Assembly (NCBI RefSeq): GCF_046483665.1
Contig: NZ_JAWOCR010000040.1
Coordinates: forward strand, 1 to 64,000
Length of the DNA: 64,000 nucleotides
From: Thiohalophilus sp046483665
Lineage (GTDB): Bacteria; Pseudomonadota; Gammaproteobacteria; UBA6429; Thiohalophilaceae
Direction: 5' to 3'
How positions within the stretch are numbered: the first letter of the stretch is position 1; the number at the start of each line of letters is the position of its first letter. Shown here piece by piece: positions 16,136-25,014 of this stretch. The position numbers were made by a program, and so were the translations under genes. Under the pieces are notes generated by a model, which did not search any database, had not been told where the DNA came from, and saw only the letters and a program-made list of their open reading frames with translations.

Positions 16136-16810
16136 TTATAGCCAGCCACGCTCCGAAAAAGCCACGCACTCCCCGTCGCCGACCACGATATGGTCCAGCA
16201 CCCGCACCTCCACCAGCTCCAGCGCCTCCACCAGGCGCCGGGTCAGGTGACGGTCGGCCTGGCTCGGTTCGGCGATACCGGAGGGGTGATTGTGGGCGAA
16301 AATCAGCGCGGCGGCGTTGTGCTGCAGAGTCTTTTTAACTACCTCGCGCGGATGCACACTGGCGCCGTTGAGGGTGCCGCGAAACAGCTCCTCGTAGCGA
16401 ATGACCCGGTGCTGGCTGTCGAGAAACAGACAGGCGAATACTTCGTGGGGCAAATCCCGCAAGCGGCTTTGCAGATAGCGCCTGGTATCCTGTGGACTGT
16501 TCAGGCTGCTCTCGCGCTGCAGGGTCTCGCCCAGGTGACGCTGGGCCAGCGCCATGACAGCCTGCAGTTGCACGTACTTGGCCTGGCCCAGGCCATGCAT
16601 TGCACAGAAATCCGCCTCGCTGGCAGTGAGCAGCCCGCGCAGGCCGTCGAACCGGTGCAGCACCTCGCGGGCCAGATCTACGGCGGATTTGCCGCGCGTG
16701 CCGGTACGCAGAAAAATCGCCAGCAACTCGGCGTCAGACAGGGCATCGCAGCCCCGGGCCAGAAGTTTCTCCCGCGGGCGCTCCGCCTGCGGCCAGTCGG
16801 TAATGGGCAT
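16136..16810 (-). CDS. radC: RadC/JAMM-domain protein
   Basis: This 224-residue protein has an N-terminal helix-hairpin-helix region (LLARGCDALSDAELLAIFLRTGT, LLTASEADFCAMHGLGQAKYVQLQ) and a C-terminal JAMM metal-binding domain with HNHPSGIAEPSQAD. Despite the name, a direct role in DNA repair is not established. The ATG at 16810 has a good AGGGAGG box seven bases upstream, so the longer upstream frame is rejected. It is divergent from coaBC across a repeat-filled gap, a neighbourhood common to many Gammaproteobacteria. Confidence 0.95.
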   Translation of the reverse strand: MPITDWPQAERPREKLLARGCDALSDAELLAIFLRTGTRGKSAVDLAREVLHRFDGLRGLLTASEADFCAMHGLGQAKYVQLQAVMALAQRHLGETLQRESSLNSPQDTRRYLQSRLRDLPHEVFACLFLDSQHRVIRYEELFRGTLNGASVHPREVVKKTLQHNAAALIFAHNHPSGIAEPSQADRHLTRRLVEALELVEVRVLDHIVVGDGECVAFSERGWL

Positions 16811-16898
16811 ACGACCTCCCTGTCGCTTATTCAGAAGATTTAGCAAACCGGCCAGTGGTTCCTGCCTGCCGGATTTGCGTTCAATTATAGCCAGGAAC

Positions 16899-16987
16899 AG
16901 GGCCGAGTGACGAGGGACGAGTAACTAGGAAAATCAGCAGCGGTGACACCGTAGCCCCCTCGTCACTTGTAACTCGTCCCTCGGCCC
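16899..16987. repeat. family A inverted repeat between radC and coaBC
   Basis: AGGGCCGAGTGACGAGGGAC on the left is inverted at the right as GTAACTCGTCCCTCGGCCCT, enclosing about 45 bp. This is the cleanest family A copy in the window and could fold into a long stem as RNA or cruciform. It lies in the divergent radC/coaBC promoter gap. Confidence 0.75.
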
Positions 16988-16988
16988 T

Positions 16989-17014
16989 GCCCTTCGGAGT
17001 TTACTCCGAAGGGC
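16989..17014 (+). promoter_or_regulatory. 12-bp-arm perfect hairpin upstream of coaBC
   Basis: GCCCTTCGGAGT and its exact inverse ACTCCGAAGGGC are separated by only TT, 28 bp before the coaBC start. No T-run follows, so it is not a terminator. It could be a leader hairpin or part of the adjoining repeat element. Confidence 0.5.
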
Positions 17015-17041
17015 CCGGAAACTCTGATACACTTTATAGGT

Positions 17042-18301
17042 ATGACACAACTGGCTAACAAACACATCCTGCTTGGGGTGACCGGCAGCATTGCCGCCTA
17101 CAAGGCGGCGGACCTGGTACGTCGGCTGCGCGAGGCGGGGGCCGAGGTGCGGGTGGTGATGACCGACGGTGCCTGTGAGTTTGTCACGCCGATGACCTTC
17201 CAGGCGGTCTCCGGACAGCCGGTGCACCGTCACCTGCTGGATGCCGGGGCCGAGGCAGCCATGGGGCATATTGAGCTGGCCCGCTGGGCCGATGCGATTC
17301 TCGTCGCGCCGGCCAGCGCCAACTTTCTGGCCCGGCTGGTCCAGGGCCGGGCCGATGATCTGCTCTCCACGGTCTGCCTGGCCTCGGCTGTCCCGCTGGC
17401 CGTGGCCCCGGCGATGAATGCCGCGATGTGGGCCAATCCGGCCACGGCCGAAAATGCCCGCAATCTTCAAAAGCGCGGAGTGTTGTTGATCGGCCCCGAC
17501 CGTGGCGAACAGGCCTGTGGCGAAGTGGGTGCGGGGCGCATGAGTGAGCCGGCCGCGATCCTGGCGCAATTGAGCGAGCTGTTCGCTACCGGCAGTCTTA
17601 CCGGCAAGACGGTACTGATTACCGCCGGGCCGACCCGCGAGGCAATCGATCCGGTGCGTTATCTCTCCAACCACAGCTCCGGCAAGATGGGCTATGCCCT
17701 GGCCGAGGCGGCGGCCGAAGCCGGTGCCCGGGTGATTCTGGTCAGCGGGCCGGTAAGTTTGCCCACGCCCGCCCATCTGGAGCGGATTGATGTGGTCAGT
17801 GCCGAACAGATGTATACCGCGGTAATGGAGCGTACGGAGCAGGCGGATATCTTTATTGCCACCGCGGCGGTGGCCGATTACCGCCCGACCCGCGCGCCGA
17901 CCGAGAAGATCAAGAAAGATCAGGCACATCTTAATCTGGCACTGGAAAAAACCCCGGATATTCTCGCCAGCGTGAAGCAGCGGCATCCGCGGCTGTTCTG
18001 TGTCGGTTTTGCTGCCGAGACGGCGGATCTGGCCCACTATGCCCGCGCCAAGTTGCAGGAAAAGCGGCTGGAGATGGTGGTGGCCAACCCTGTGGGTCCG
18101 GCTGCGGTCGAAACCCGGGGAACCTTCGGCAGCGATACCAATGCCTTGCAGGTGTTCTGGCCGGGCGGTGAAATCGAGTTAGCGCTGGCCGGCAAGGCGC
18201 AGCTGGCGCGCCAGCTGATTCCCCTGATTGTCAGTCGCTATGAAACAGGATCCCGGGCTGCCGCCAGCGGGGCTAACGTTGTAGAATTGAAAAAAAACTG
18301 A
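17042..18301 (+). CDS. coaBC: bifunctional CoaBC (phosphopantothenoylcysteine synthetase/decarboxylase)
   Basis: This 419-residue coenzyme A biosynthesis enzyme has an N-terminal FMN-dependent decarboxylase domain (GVTGSIAAYKAADLVRRL, APAMNAAMW and the cysteine-bearing EQACGEVGAGRM) and a C-terminal CTP-dependent synthetase domain (ITAGPTREAIDPVRYLSNHSSGKMG, AAVADYRP, KIKK). Length and domain order match the family. dut follows after 75 bp, starting the conserved coaBC-dut-algC-argB-slmA run. Confidence 0.97.
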   Translation: MTQLANKHILLGVTGSIAAYKAADLVRRLREAGAEVRVVMTDGACEFVTPMTFQAVSGQPVHRHLLDAGAEAAMGHIELARWADAILVAPASANFLARLVQGRADDLLSTVCLASAVPLAVAPAMNAAMWANPATAENARNLQKRGVLLIGPDRGEQACGEVGAGRMSEPAAILAQLSELFATGSLTGKTVLITAGPTREAIDPVRYLSNHSSGKMGYALAEAAAEAGARVILVSGPVSLPTPAHLERIDVVSAEQMYTAVMERTEQADIFIATAAVADYRPTRAPTEKIKKDQAHLNLALEKTPDILASVKQRHPRLFCVGFAAETADLAHYARAKLQEKRLEMVVANPVGPAAVETRGTFGSDTNALQVFWPGGEIELALAGKAQLARQLIPLIVSRYETGSRAAASGANVVELKKN

Positions 18302-18376
18302 TCCGCCTCTTCACGGGCTGCGTCAGGCATAAAAACAGAACAACAACGTTTATCCAACACAGGGACTTCCTTCATT

Positions 18377-18832
18377 ATGGCCCGCATTCAACTGAAACTG
18401 CTCGATCCCCGTCTCGGTGAAGAGATCCCCCTGCCCGATTACGCCACCGACGGCTCCGCCGGGCTCGATCTGCGCGCCTGTCTGGATGAGACGCTGGTAC
18501 TCAATCCTGGTCAGACAGAACTGCTCCCGACCGGCCTCTCTATTCATATCGGTGATCCTTCACTGGCGGCGGTGATTCTGCCACGTTCGGGGCTGGGTCA
18601 TAAGCATGGCATCGTGCTGGGTAATCTGGTGGGGCTGATCGATTCGGACTACCAGGGACAGTTGTTCGTTTCCTGTTGGAATCGCGGCAGTGATTCTTTT
18701 ACTATCAATATTGGTGAACGTATTGCCCAGCTGGTGTTTGTGCCAGTGGTCCAGGCACAGTTCGATCTCGTGGAAGAGTTTGCAGCGAGTTCGCGGGCCG
18801 AAGGCGGCTTTGGGCATACCGGTCGTGCATAA
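18377..18832 (+). CDS. dut: dUTP diphosphatase Dut
   Basis: This 151-residue trimeric enzyme hydrolyses dUTP to dUMP, which prevents uracil misincorporation and supplies dTMP synthesis. The five dUTPase motifs are present: DGSAGLDLRA, LPRSGLGHKHG, GNLVGLIDSDYQGQL, ERIAQLVFVP and the C-terminal RAEGGFGHTGRA. It is followed by algC after about 33 bp. Confidence 0.97.
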   Translation: MARIQLKLLDPRLGEEIPLPDYATDGSAGLDLRACLDETLVLNPGQTELLPTGLSIHIGDPSLAAVILPRSGLGHKHGIVLGNLVGLIDSDYQGQLFVSCWNRGSDSFTINIGERIAQLVFVPVVQAQFDLVEEFAASSRAEGGFGHTGRA

Positions 18833-18865
18833 CCCGTCATAATCCGAATAACAGGGAGAGGCAGA

Positions 18866-21472
18866 GTGGCCCGTCGTCGCAAACGTAAAAGCAAAAGCCA
18901 GCAACAACAGCAGATCCGTTCCAGCGGAATGACCCTCTCCGCGGTCAGCCTGATCGCCTTTTTACTGTTCAGTGCCATTCTCGTGGTTTCCGTATTCATC
19001 GGCCAGATGACGCCCCTGAATGCCCTGCAAACCCAGGAGAACGCGGTTCTTGAAAACGAGGCGCGACGCACTGCGGCCGGCATCAGCAGCGCGGTCGCCG
19101 ATTACGCCCAGGGATTGCACAGTATCGCGCGGGATCCGCAAACCCGGGAATTGCTGAGAAGTGGCAGCCGTTCGGCGATCGCCGAACGTGAAAGTGAACT
19201 ACTGACCATGTTCGATAATGCCCTGCGGGTGCGCCTGCTGCAGCCAAAGATTTATTCCCCCGATAAAACCAGTGAGCCACATCTCGGGTTTGCCTGTCTG
19301 GATCTGCAGCGTCAGGCGGAAGAACTCAAAGCACGGCCACCGGTGGAAGTACACGCCCTGGATACCCCGCAGGAACATATCGGGATTGTCGAGCCGGTGC
19401 TGGATCGCAGCGGCGAGAAGGTGATCGGCCATGTGCAGCTGGCGCTGGATGTCGGATTACTGGAACGCTGGCTGAGCGAGGCGGCTGGCCGCGGTTATGT
19501 CGAACTCAACCAGAAGATTACTGATCAGAGTAGCATCTTGCTGGGCAAAGCAGGTGAAGTACGTCATCAGTCATTGGCCGACTCGACCCATGTGGATATT
19601 CCCAACACCGCCTGGCGCCTGTCAGCCTGGATGCCGCAGGTGGAGCGGGTTTCGGCCTTTAACATGAACCTGTTGACGATTCTTGGCATCGGACTTGTGC
19701 TGGTCGGCATTGTGACGCTGCTGCTCTACCAGGCGATGAGCCGTTCTATCACGGCGGATCTGGAAAACTTCATGTTGCTGGAAGCGAGTATATTGCGCGG
19801 TAACAAGCGCCATGAGTATTTCCTCAAGATGAAAGAATTCAGGGAAATGGCCAAACGCTTGCAGGATTTACCGACTGCGTCGGTCATGCAACGCGAGCAC
19901 GATGACGAGGACAATTCGCTCAATATGGCCAGCCTGGATGGCTCGTCTGATCGGATTTTTATGGACAGCAGCGCCATGTCGGTGGAAGAGCTGGACAGCG
20001 ACGAGGATCGGGCTCGTTTTCAAAGCCGGGAGCCCGAACCGCCAAAAAAGCCTGAAGCCCCTCCGGTTGCCCCGGCCAGTAATGTGCCGGCACCGCCGGC
20101 CATGCCTCCGGCCGAGATATTCAAAGCCTATGACATTCGCGGCATCGTCGGGCGCACCCTGACGCCCCAGCATGCGTTGTTGATCGGACAGGCGCTGGGC
20201 AGTGAAGCCCGCCAGCGCGGACTGACGAAAATCGCTTTCGGACGCGACGGACGCAAATCCGGTCCGGAACTCGGGGGTGCGCTGGTACGCGGGCTGCAGG
20301 CCGCCGGCCTGCAGGTCATCGATGTGGGTATGGTCCCGACCCCGGTGCTTTATTATGCCGCGCATCAGTTGGCGGATGGCTCGGGCGTGATGCTGACCGG
20401 AAGCCACAATCCGCCGGATTACAACGGTTTCAAGATGGTACTGGGAGGCGAGACGTTATCAGGCGACGCGGTCCAGGCGTTGCGCCAGCGCATCGAGAAC
20501 AGGGATTTTGCCCAGGGTCAGGGCAGCTATGGCACCCGTAGCATTATTGATGATTATATCAAACAGATTGTTTCCGATATCAAGCTACCGCGTCCGCTCA
20601 AGGTTGTGGTCGACTGCGGCAACGGTGTCGCTGGAGTGGTGGCACCGGCGTTGTTCCGCGGCCTCGGGGTCGAGTTGATTGATATCTATAGCGAAGTGGA
20701 TGGGAATTTCCCCAACCATCATCCCGATCCCAGCCAGCCGGAAAACCTGCGCGATATCATCGAACTGGTGCGGGCGCAGAATGCCGATCTGGGGGTTGCC
20801 TTCGATGGCGACGGCGATCGAATCGGTGTAGTCAGTCCCGATGGCACTATAATCTGGCCGGATCGACTGATGATGTTGTACGCCACCGATATCCTGTCAC
20901 GTAACCATGGTGCCCAGATTATTTACGATATCAAATGCTCCAGTAATCTGACCCGGGTAATCTGGGAAAAAGGCGGCGAGCCGATCATGTGGAAGACCGG
21001 TCATTCGCTGATTAAAGCCAAGATGAAACAGTCCGGGGCCTTGCTGGCGGGTGAAATGAGTGGCCATATCTTCTTCCAGGAACGCTGGTTCGGTTTTGAC
21101 GATGCCCTGTATGCGGCCGCGCGCCTGCTGGAAATTCTGGCCAACGACAAGCGCAAACCGCAGCAAATTTTTGCCAGCCTGCCGGATATGGTTAACACGC
21201 CCGAATTGCGCATCGACCTGGCAGAGGGCGAGCAGCACCAGTTTATGGATGAGCTGATGAACCGGGCCGAGTTTGACAATGCCAATGTCATCATGATCGA
21301 TGGCGTACGGGCTGATTTCGAGGACGGCTGGGGACTGGTGCGGGCATCCAACACGACACCGAGTCTGATTATGCGTTTTGAAGCCAAAGACAAGGAAGCC
21401 TTGCAGCGCATTCAGCAACAATTCCGCGAGTTATTGCAATCGGTCAAACCTGATCTGGCCCTGCCTTTCTAG
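18866..21472 (+). CDS. algC: phosphomannomutase/phosphoglucomutase AlgC with N-terminal membrane domain
   Basis: The C-terminal ~460 residues (from EIFKAYDIRGIVGRTLTP) are an alpha-D-phosphohexomutase with the phosphoserine loop TGSHNPPDYNGFK, metal loop FDGDGDRIG and sugar loop GEMSGHIFF. The preceding ~400 residues hold a basic start, a transmembrane helix (about 24-48), an extracytoplasmic region, a second helix (about 270-292) and a Pro-rich linker. Such long AlgC proteins are known in Pseudomonas relatives; the extension's role is unclear. The enzyme makes mannose-1-P and glucose-1-P for exopolysaccharide and LPS. The GTG start follows GGGAG. argB lies just downstream. Confidence 0.95.
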   Translation: MARRRKRKSKSQQQQQIRSSGMTLSAVSLIAFLLFSAILVVSVFIGQMTPLNALQTQENAVLENEARRTAAGISSAVADYAQGLHSIARDPQTRELLRSGSRSAIAERESELLTMFDNALRVRLLQPKIYSPDKTSEPHLGFACLDLQRQAEELKARPPVEVHALDTPQEHIGIVEPVLDRSGEKVIGHVQLALDVGLLERWLSEAAGRGYVELNQKITDQSSILLGKAGEVRHQSLADSTHVDIPNTAWRLSAWMPQVERVSAFNMNLLTILGIGLVLVGIVTLLLYQAMSRSITADLENFMLLEASILRGNKRHEYFLKMKEFREMAKRLQDLPTASVMQREHDDEDNSLNMASLDGSSDRIFMDSSAMSVEELDSDEDRARFQSREPEPPKKPEAPPVAPASNVPAPPAMPPAEIFKAYDIRGIVGRTLTPQHALLIGQALGSEARQRGLTKIAFGRDGRKSGPELGGALVRGLQAAGLQVIDVGMVPTPVLYYAAHQLADGSGVMLTGSHNPPDYNGFKMVLGGETLSGDAVQALRQRIENRDFAQGQGSYGTRSIIDDYIKQIVSDIKLPRPLKVVVDCGNGVAGVVAPALFRGLGVELIDIYSEVDGNFPNHHPDPSQPENLRDIIELVRAQNADLGVAFDGDGDRIGVVSPDGTIIWPDRLMMLYATDILSRNHGAQIIYDIKCSSNLTRVIWEKGGEPIMWKTGHSLIKAKMKQSGALLAGEMSGHIFFQERWFGFDDALYAAARLLEILANDKRKPQQIFASLPDMVNTPELRIDLAEGEQHQFMDELMNRAEFDNANVIMIDGVRADFEDGWGLVRASNTTPSLIMRFEAKDKEALQRIQQQFRELLQSVKPDLALPF

Positions 21473-21517
21473 GCAGGTACATTTCCTCGTGTCTTAACCG
21501 GAAAACAAAATACCTGT

Positions 21518-22414
21518 ATGAGCATTAACGCCAAATCCGCCCTGAATATTGCCAAGGTCCTGACCGAAGCGCTGCCCTATATACAGCGCTTTCAGGGCAA
21601 GACGATAGTGATCAAATATGGCGGCAACGCCATGGTCGATGAGAATCTCAAACAGGGTTTCGCGCGCGACATCGTGCTGATGAAACTGGTGGGGATGAAC
21701 CCGGTCGTTGTGCACGGTGGCGGCCCGCAAATTGGAGATATGCTGAAACAGATTGGTAAGGAAAGCAAATTTATTGAAGGTATGCGGGTGACTGATTCCG
21801 AAACCATGGATGTAGTGTTAATGGTACTCGGCGGCCTGGTTAACAAGGAGATCGTCAATCTGATCAATCAGGCCGGCGGCCATGCTGTCGGACTGACCGG
21901 CAAGGATGGCGGATTGATCCGGGCACGTAAGATGACTTTCGAACGTCACAACCCACAAATGAATACGCCCGAAATTATCGATATCGGTCATGTGGGGGAG
22001 GTGCAGAGCATCGACCCTTCCGTGGTTAATATGCTGATCAAACAAGGCGATTTTATTCCGGTCATCGCCCCTATCGGGGTTGGCGAGGATGGCCAATCCT
22101 ATAATATCAATGCTGATCTGGTTGCCGGCAAGCTGGCTATTACCCTCGCTGCGGAGAAACTGATTCTGTTAACCAATACTCCCGGTGTGCTGGATAATAA
22201 CGGAGAACTCTTGACCGGTCTCAAGGCAAAGGAAGTGGAAGGCTTGATCGACGAGGGCACGATCCACGGTGGTATGTTGCCCAAGATCCGCTGTGCCCTG
22301 GATGCCGTTCATTCCGGTGTCGGTACTGCGCAGATCATCGATGGTCGGGTCGAGCACGCAGTTCTGCTGGAAGTACTGACCGACGAAGGTGTCGGCACCC
22401 TTATCAGAAACTGA
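21518..22414 (+). CDS. argB: N-acetylglutamate kinase ArgB
   Basis: This 298-residue amino-acid kinase phosphorylates N-acetyl-L-glutamate, the second step of arginine synthesis. Landmarks are IVIKYGGNAM (ATP-site Lys), VVVHGGGPQIGDML, and GGMLPKIRCALDAV. The N-terminal helix ALNIAKVLTEALPYIQRFQ is typical of the hexameric, arginine-feedback-inhibited form. slmA follows 11 bp later. Confidence 0.97.
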   Translation: MSINAKSALNIAKVLTEALPYIQRFQGKTIVIKYGGNAMVDENLKQGFARDIVLMKLVGMNPVVVHGGGPQIGDMLKQIGKESKFIEGMRVTDSETMDVVLMVLGGLVNKEIVNLINQAGGHAVGLTGKDGGLIRARKMTFERHNPQMNTPEIIDIGHVGEVQSIDPSVVNMLIKQGDFIPVIAPIGVGEDGQSYNINADLVAGKLAITLAAEKLILLTNTPGVLDNNGELLTGLKAKEVEGLIDEGTIHGGMLPKIRCALDAVHSGVGTAQIIDGRVEHAVLLEVLTDEGVGTLIRN

Positions 22415-22425
22415 AGACAGGCGCT

Positions 22426-23040
22426 ATGAACCAGAAGCAATCGGACAAGCCGTCACGCCGCCAGCAGATACTCGAAGTACTGGCCAGTGAACTGGAGAAC
22501 TGCCCTGGCGAGCGGATCACCACCGCCGGTCTGGCCCGGGCTGTGGGGGTTTCCGAGGCGGCGCTGTATCGCCATTTCCCGAGCAAGGCGCGCATGTTCG
22601 AAGGGCTGATCGAGTTCATCGAGGAGTCCATCTTCGGACTGATTAACCGGATACTAGAAGATCAGACATCCGCCATTCGACGCAGCGAATACATCATGAC
22701 TCTGGTGCTCGGTTTCGCGGCCAAGAATGCCGGCATTACGCGTCTGCTGGCCGGCGATGTACTGGTCGGGGAAACCGAGCGGCTACGCAGTCGTATTGAT
22801 CAGTTCTATGACAGACTGGAAACACAGCTCAGGCAGGTACTTCGTGAAGGCGAGATGAACGGCGAGTTGTCACCGGGGTTGCCGGTGGGACCGAGCGCGA
22901 ATCTGCTGCTGTCGATCATGGAAGGGCGCATCAATCAGTACGTGCGCAGCGGTTTTCGACGTTTACCGCAGGAGTCATGGGAAGATCAATGGAGCCTGCT
23001 GGAGGAGTTGCTAAAGGCTCGCGGCGGAGCACCTGAATAA
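22426..23040 (+). CDS. slmA: nucleoid occlusion factor SlmA
   Basis: This 204-residue TetR-fold protein binds chromosomal SBS sites and inhibits FtsZ assembly over the nucleoid. The N-terminal helix-turn-helix ITTAGLARAVGVSEAALYRHFPSKARMFEGLIEFIE and the core RRSEYIMTLVLGFAAKNAGITRLLAGDVLVGE are SlmA-specific. Its place downstream of dut and argB matches the dut-slmA-pyrE order of enteric bacteria, although here pyrE is 6.4 kb further on. Confidence 0.95.
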   Translation: MNQKQSDKPSRRQQILEVLASELENCPGERITTAGLARAVGVSEAALYRHFPSKARMFEGLIEFIEESIFGLINRILEDQTSAIRRSEYIMTLVLGFAAKNAGITRLLAGDVLVGETERLRSRIDQFYDRLETQLRQVLREGEMNGELSPGLPVGPSANLLLSIMEGRINQYVRSGFRRLPQESWEDQWSLLEELLKARGGAPE

Positions 23041-23170
23041 ACGTCCCGAATACCCGGTCACTTTGTTAAAAGGTTACGTCTTTTCGCTCGCAATAACCTG
23101 AGATTGTGGTGTCATTGAGAGTCACAAGGTGACGAAGCAGTCTTTCAGGACAGGTATACGAAATGCTTGT

Positions 23171-23809
23171 TCAGCGTGAGGACCGGGACGACTTTAATTT
23201 ACGAAAACGCTCCAGTTCCGCCTCGAATTGTTGCTCAAGCGTCTCCAGTTCCTGCGCCTTCTCGGCCATGAGCTTCTTATTGTTTGCAATCTGGCGCTTG
23301 ACCTGTTCCATCTGGTCGAGAAGATTCTCGGAAAGTGCCTGGCCCCGACGTTCCTGATTGGCGGCCTGTTTCTGCAGATCGCGAAGTTTTTCCCGCAGCG
23401 CGTCGTTACTGGCACGGGTTAAGTTTATCCGGCTTTGAATGGCGTCGGTTCTATCCTGGTAAAAAAGCTTCAGGTCCCGCTCGGTCGTAAATGTATTCAA
23501 GAGCACCCGATCGCGGCGTTGTTGTTCCGCCTTTTGTTGTTCTTCCACACGGCGTTGCTCGGCGGCCTGTTTTTCCGCTTCAAGCTGTTCGGGAGTCCTG
23601 GCCGGCTCCTCGACTTCGATGACGACACCCTGCTCGTTAAGGATTTCAATCCGCTGTTGGGAGTATTCGGGGGGAACACTCTGGCCACACTCCCGCACGC
23701 CTTGATCATTGGTCCAGCACTTGTAGCGTGCCGCCGTGGCAGGATTGGCCTGCGCGAGAATCAGTGCCGCGAAACAAAGGCTAACTGGTAAACGGTATCC
23801 GGTTATCAT
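23171..23809 (-). CDS. periplasmic DUF4124-like coiled-coil protein
   Basis: The 212-residue product has a signal peptide (cleavage near ATA-ARY, about residue 27), then a short DUF4124-like segment (YKCWTNDQGVRECGQSVPPEY, two cysteines). A long charged coiled coil rich in Gln, Glu and Arg follows, from about residue 70 to the end. DUF4124 domains are common in exported gammaproteobacterial proteins of unknown role. Transcribed divergently from the downstream permease gene (about 48 bp apart). Confidence 0.75.
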   Translation of the reverse strand: MITGYRLPVSLCFAALILAQANPATAARYKCWTNDQGVRECGQSVPPEYSQQRIEILNEQGVVIEVEEPARTPEQLEAEKQAAEQRRVEEQQKAEQQRRDRVLLNTFTTERDLKLFYQDRTDAIQSRINLTRASNDALREKLRDLQKQAANQERRGQALSENLLDQMEQVKRQIANNKKLMAEKAQELETLEQQFEAELERFRKLKSSRSSR

Positions 23810-23857
23810 TACAGAGCCCCAGGCTTCAGGAACTCAATTGTAGGTAATTTTTGACCC

Positions 23858-24607
23858 ATGTTGGAATACATCCTGTTATTTTTTATTTCCCTGCTGGCCA
23901 ATGCCTTTTCCGCCTTTGCCGGCGGTGGGGCCGGTTTATTGCAGTTGCCGGCCCTGATTTTCCTCGGCCTGCCCTTCAGTGTGGCGCTGGCAACCCACAA
24001 GCTGGCCAGTGTTGCTTTGGGTATCGGCGCCTCTGCCCGTCACTTTAGAGAAAAGAACCTGGAGGGGCAATTTGCGCTAATCATGTTGCTGGCCGGCGTG
24101 CCCGGCGTCATTCTGGGCGCCAGTGTCATTCTGAACGTGCCGGACCGCTGGGCGGAACTGGCGTTGGGGATACTGACCATGAGCCTGGGACTCTATTCCT
24201 GGGGATCTCCCGCTCTCGGGCAGGTGGATACCCGGACGCACCGGGATCGCCGTGGACTGGTAATCGGGGGAGCAGTATTGTTTGGTATCGGTTTTCTGAA
24301 TGGTTCGCTGACCTCCGGTACCGGTCTGTTTGTCACGCTGTGGTTGATCCGCTGGTTCGGGCTCGATTATCGGCGCGCCGTCGCTCACACCCTGGTGATG
24401 GTGGGGCTGTTCTGGAATGGCAGTGGCGCCCTGACATTGGGATTGCTAGGCTCGATTCGCTGGGACTGGTTGCCGGTATTGTTGCTGGGCTCGTTGCTGG
24501 GTGGCTATATCGGTGCTCACTATTCGATCATCAAGGGGAATCGAACGATCAAGCGGGCGTTCGAGTTTGTAACCGTTCTGGTAGGGCTGAAACTGATTGT
24601 CGGCTGA
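23858..24607 (+). CDS. TSUP-family (TauE/SafE) membrane permease
   Basis: A 249-residue protein with about eight hydrophobic helices arranged as two homologous halves. FAGGGAGLLQLPALIFLGLPFSVALATHKLASVALG is the typical TSUP first half and GFLNGSLTSGTGLFVTLWLIRWFGLDYRRAVAHTLV the second. Members export sulfite, sulfoacetate or related anions; the substrate here is not indicated by neighbours. This is distinct from the DsbD_2-type protein at 51.3 kb that is often given the same name. Confidence 0.85.
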   Translation: MLEYILLFFISLLANAFSAFAGGGAGLLQLPALIFLGLPFSVALATHKLASVALGIGASARHFREKNLEGQFALIMLLAGVPGVILGASVILNVPDRWAELALGILTMSLGLYSWGSPALGQVDTRTHRDRRGLVIGGAVLFGIGFLNGSLTSGTGLFVTLWLIRWFGLDYRRAVAHTLVMVGLFWNGSGALTLGLLGSIRWDWLPVLLLGSLLGGYIGAHYSIIKGNRTIKRAFEFVTVLVGLKLIVG

Positions 24608-24631
24608 GAGGCTCGACGCTGAGATGAGTCT

Positions 24632-24904
24632 TTATGCCACGCGGATACGGACGACTGTCATGATTTCCATTTTCATGCCGGCGACATTCAGATTATCGGG
24701 ATAATAGGTCAGATTGACGCGAGCGCCGGTGAGATCCCTGTATTTTTTCTTGCGTTTGTAGCGAAAAGGAATCTCTACTCCCTCGATCATGACGGTGTTG
24801 ATAAACCATTCACCTTCCTCTCGCTGTACATGAGATGTGACTTTGACATTATCGCTGTGCACGAGTTTGTCATGCTGTTTGGTTAATTTATCCGGGTCCG
24901 ACAC
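24632..24904 (-). CDS. conserved-looking hypothetical protein, 90 residues
   Basis: I do not recognise this family. The product is a small soluble basic protein with no signal peptide or transmembrane helix and an apparent beta-rich middle (HVQREEGEWFINTVMIEGVEIPFRYKRKKKYRDLTGARVNLTYYP). The coding sense is supported by regular codon use and by its placement between two longer genes without overlap. It is convergent with the TSUP permease gene. Confidence 0.6.
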   Translation of the reverse strand: MSDPDKLTKQHDKLVHSDNVKVTSHVQREEGEWFINTVMIEGVEIPFRYKRKKKYRDLTGARVNLTYYPDNLNVAGMKMEIMTVVRIRVA

Positions 24905-25014
24905 AGGGCACTCGCTTCGATTCTCGACATTTTACCGGTTCATTGTAACACCAAAGCTGCGGCTGAATCAGCAAACCGGCAAGTACACGATTTAACAGCA
25001 AAAATTAAGACGAA

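Noticed and set aside
16989..17014. Terminator before coaBC.
   Set aside because: The stem is strong but no T-run follows on either strand, and the loop is too small for the full stem.
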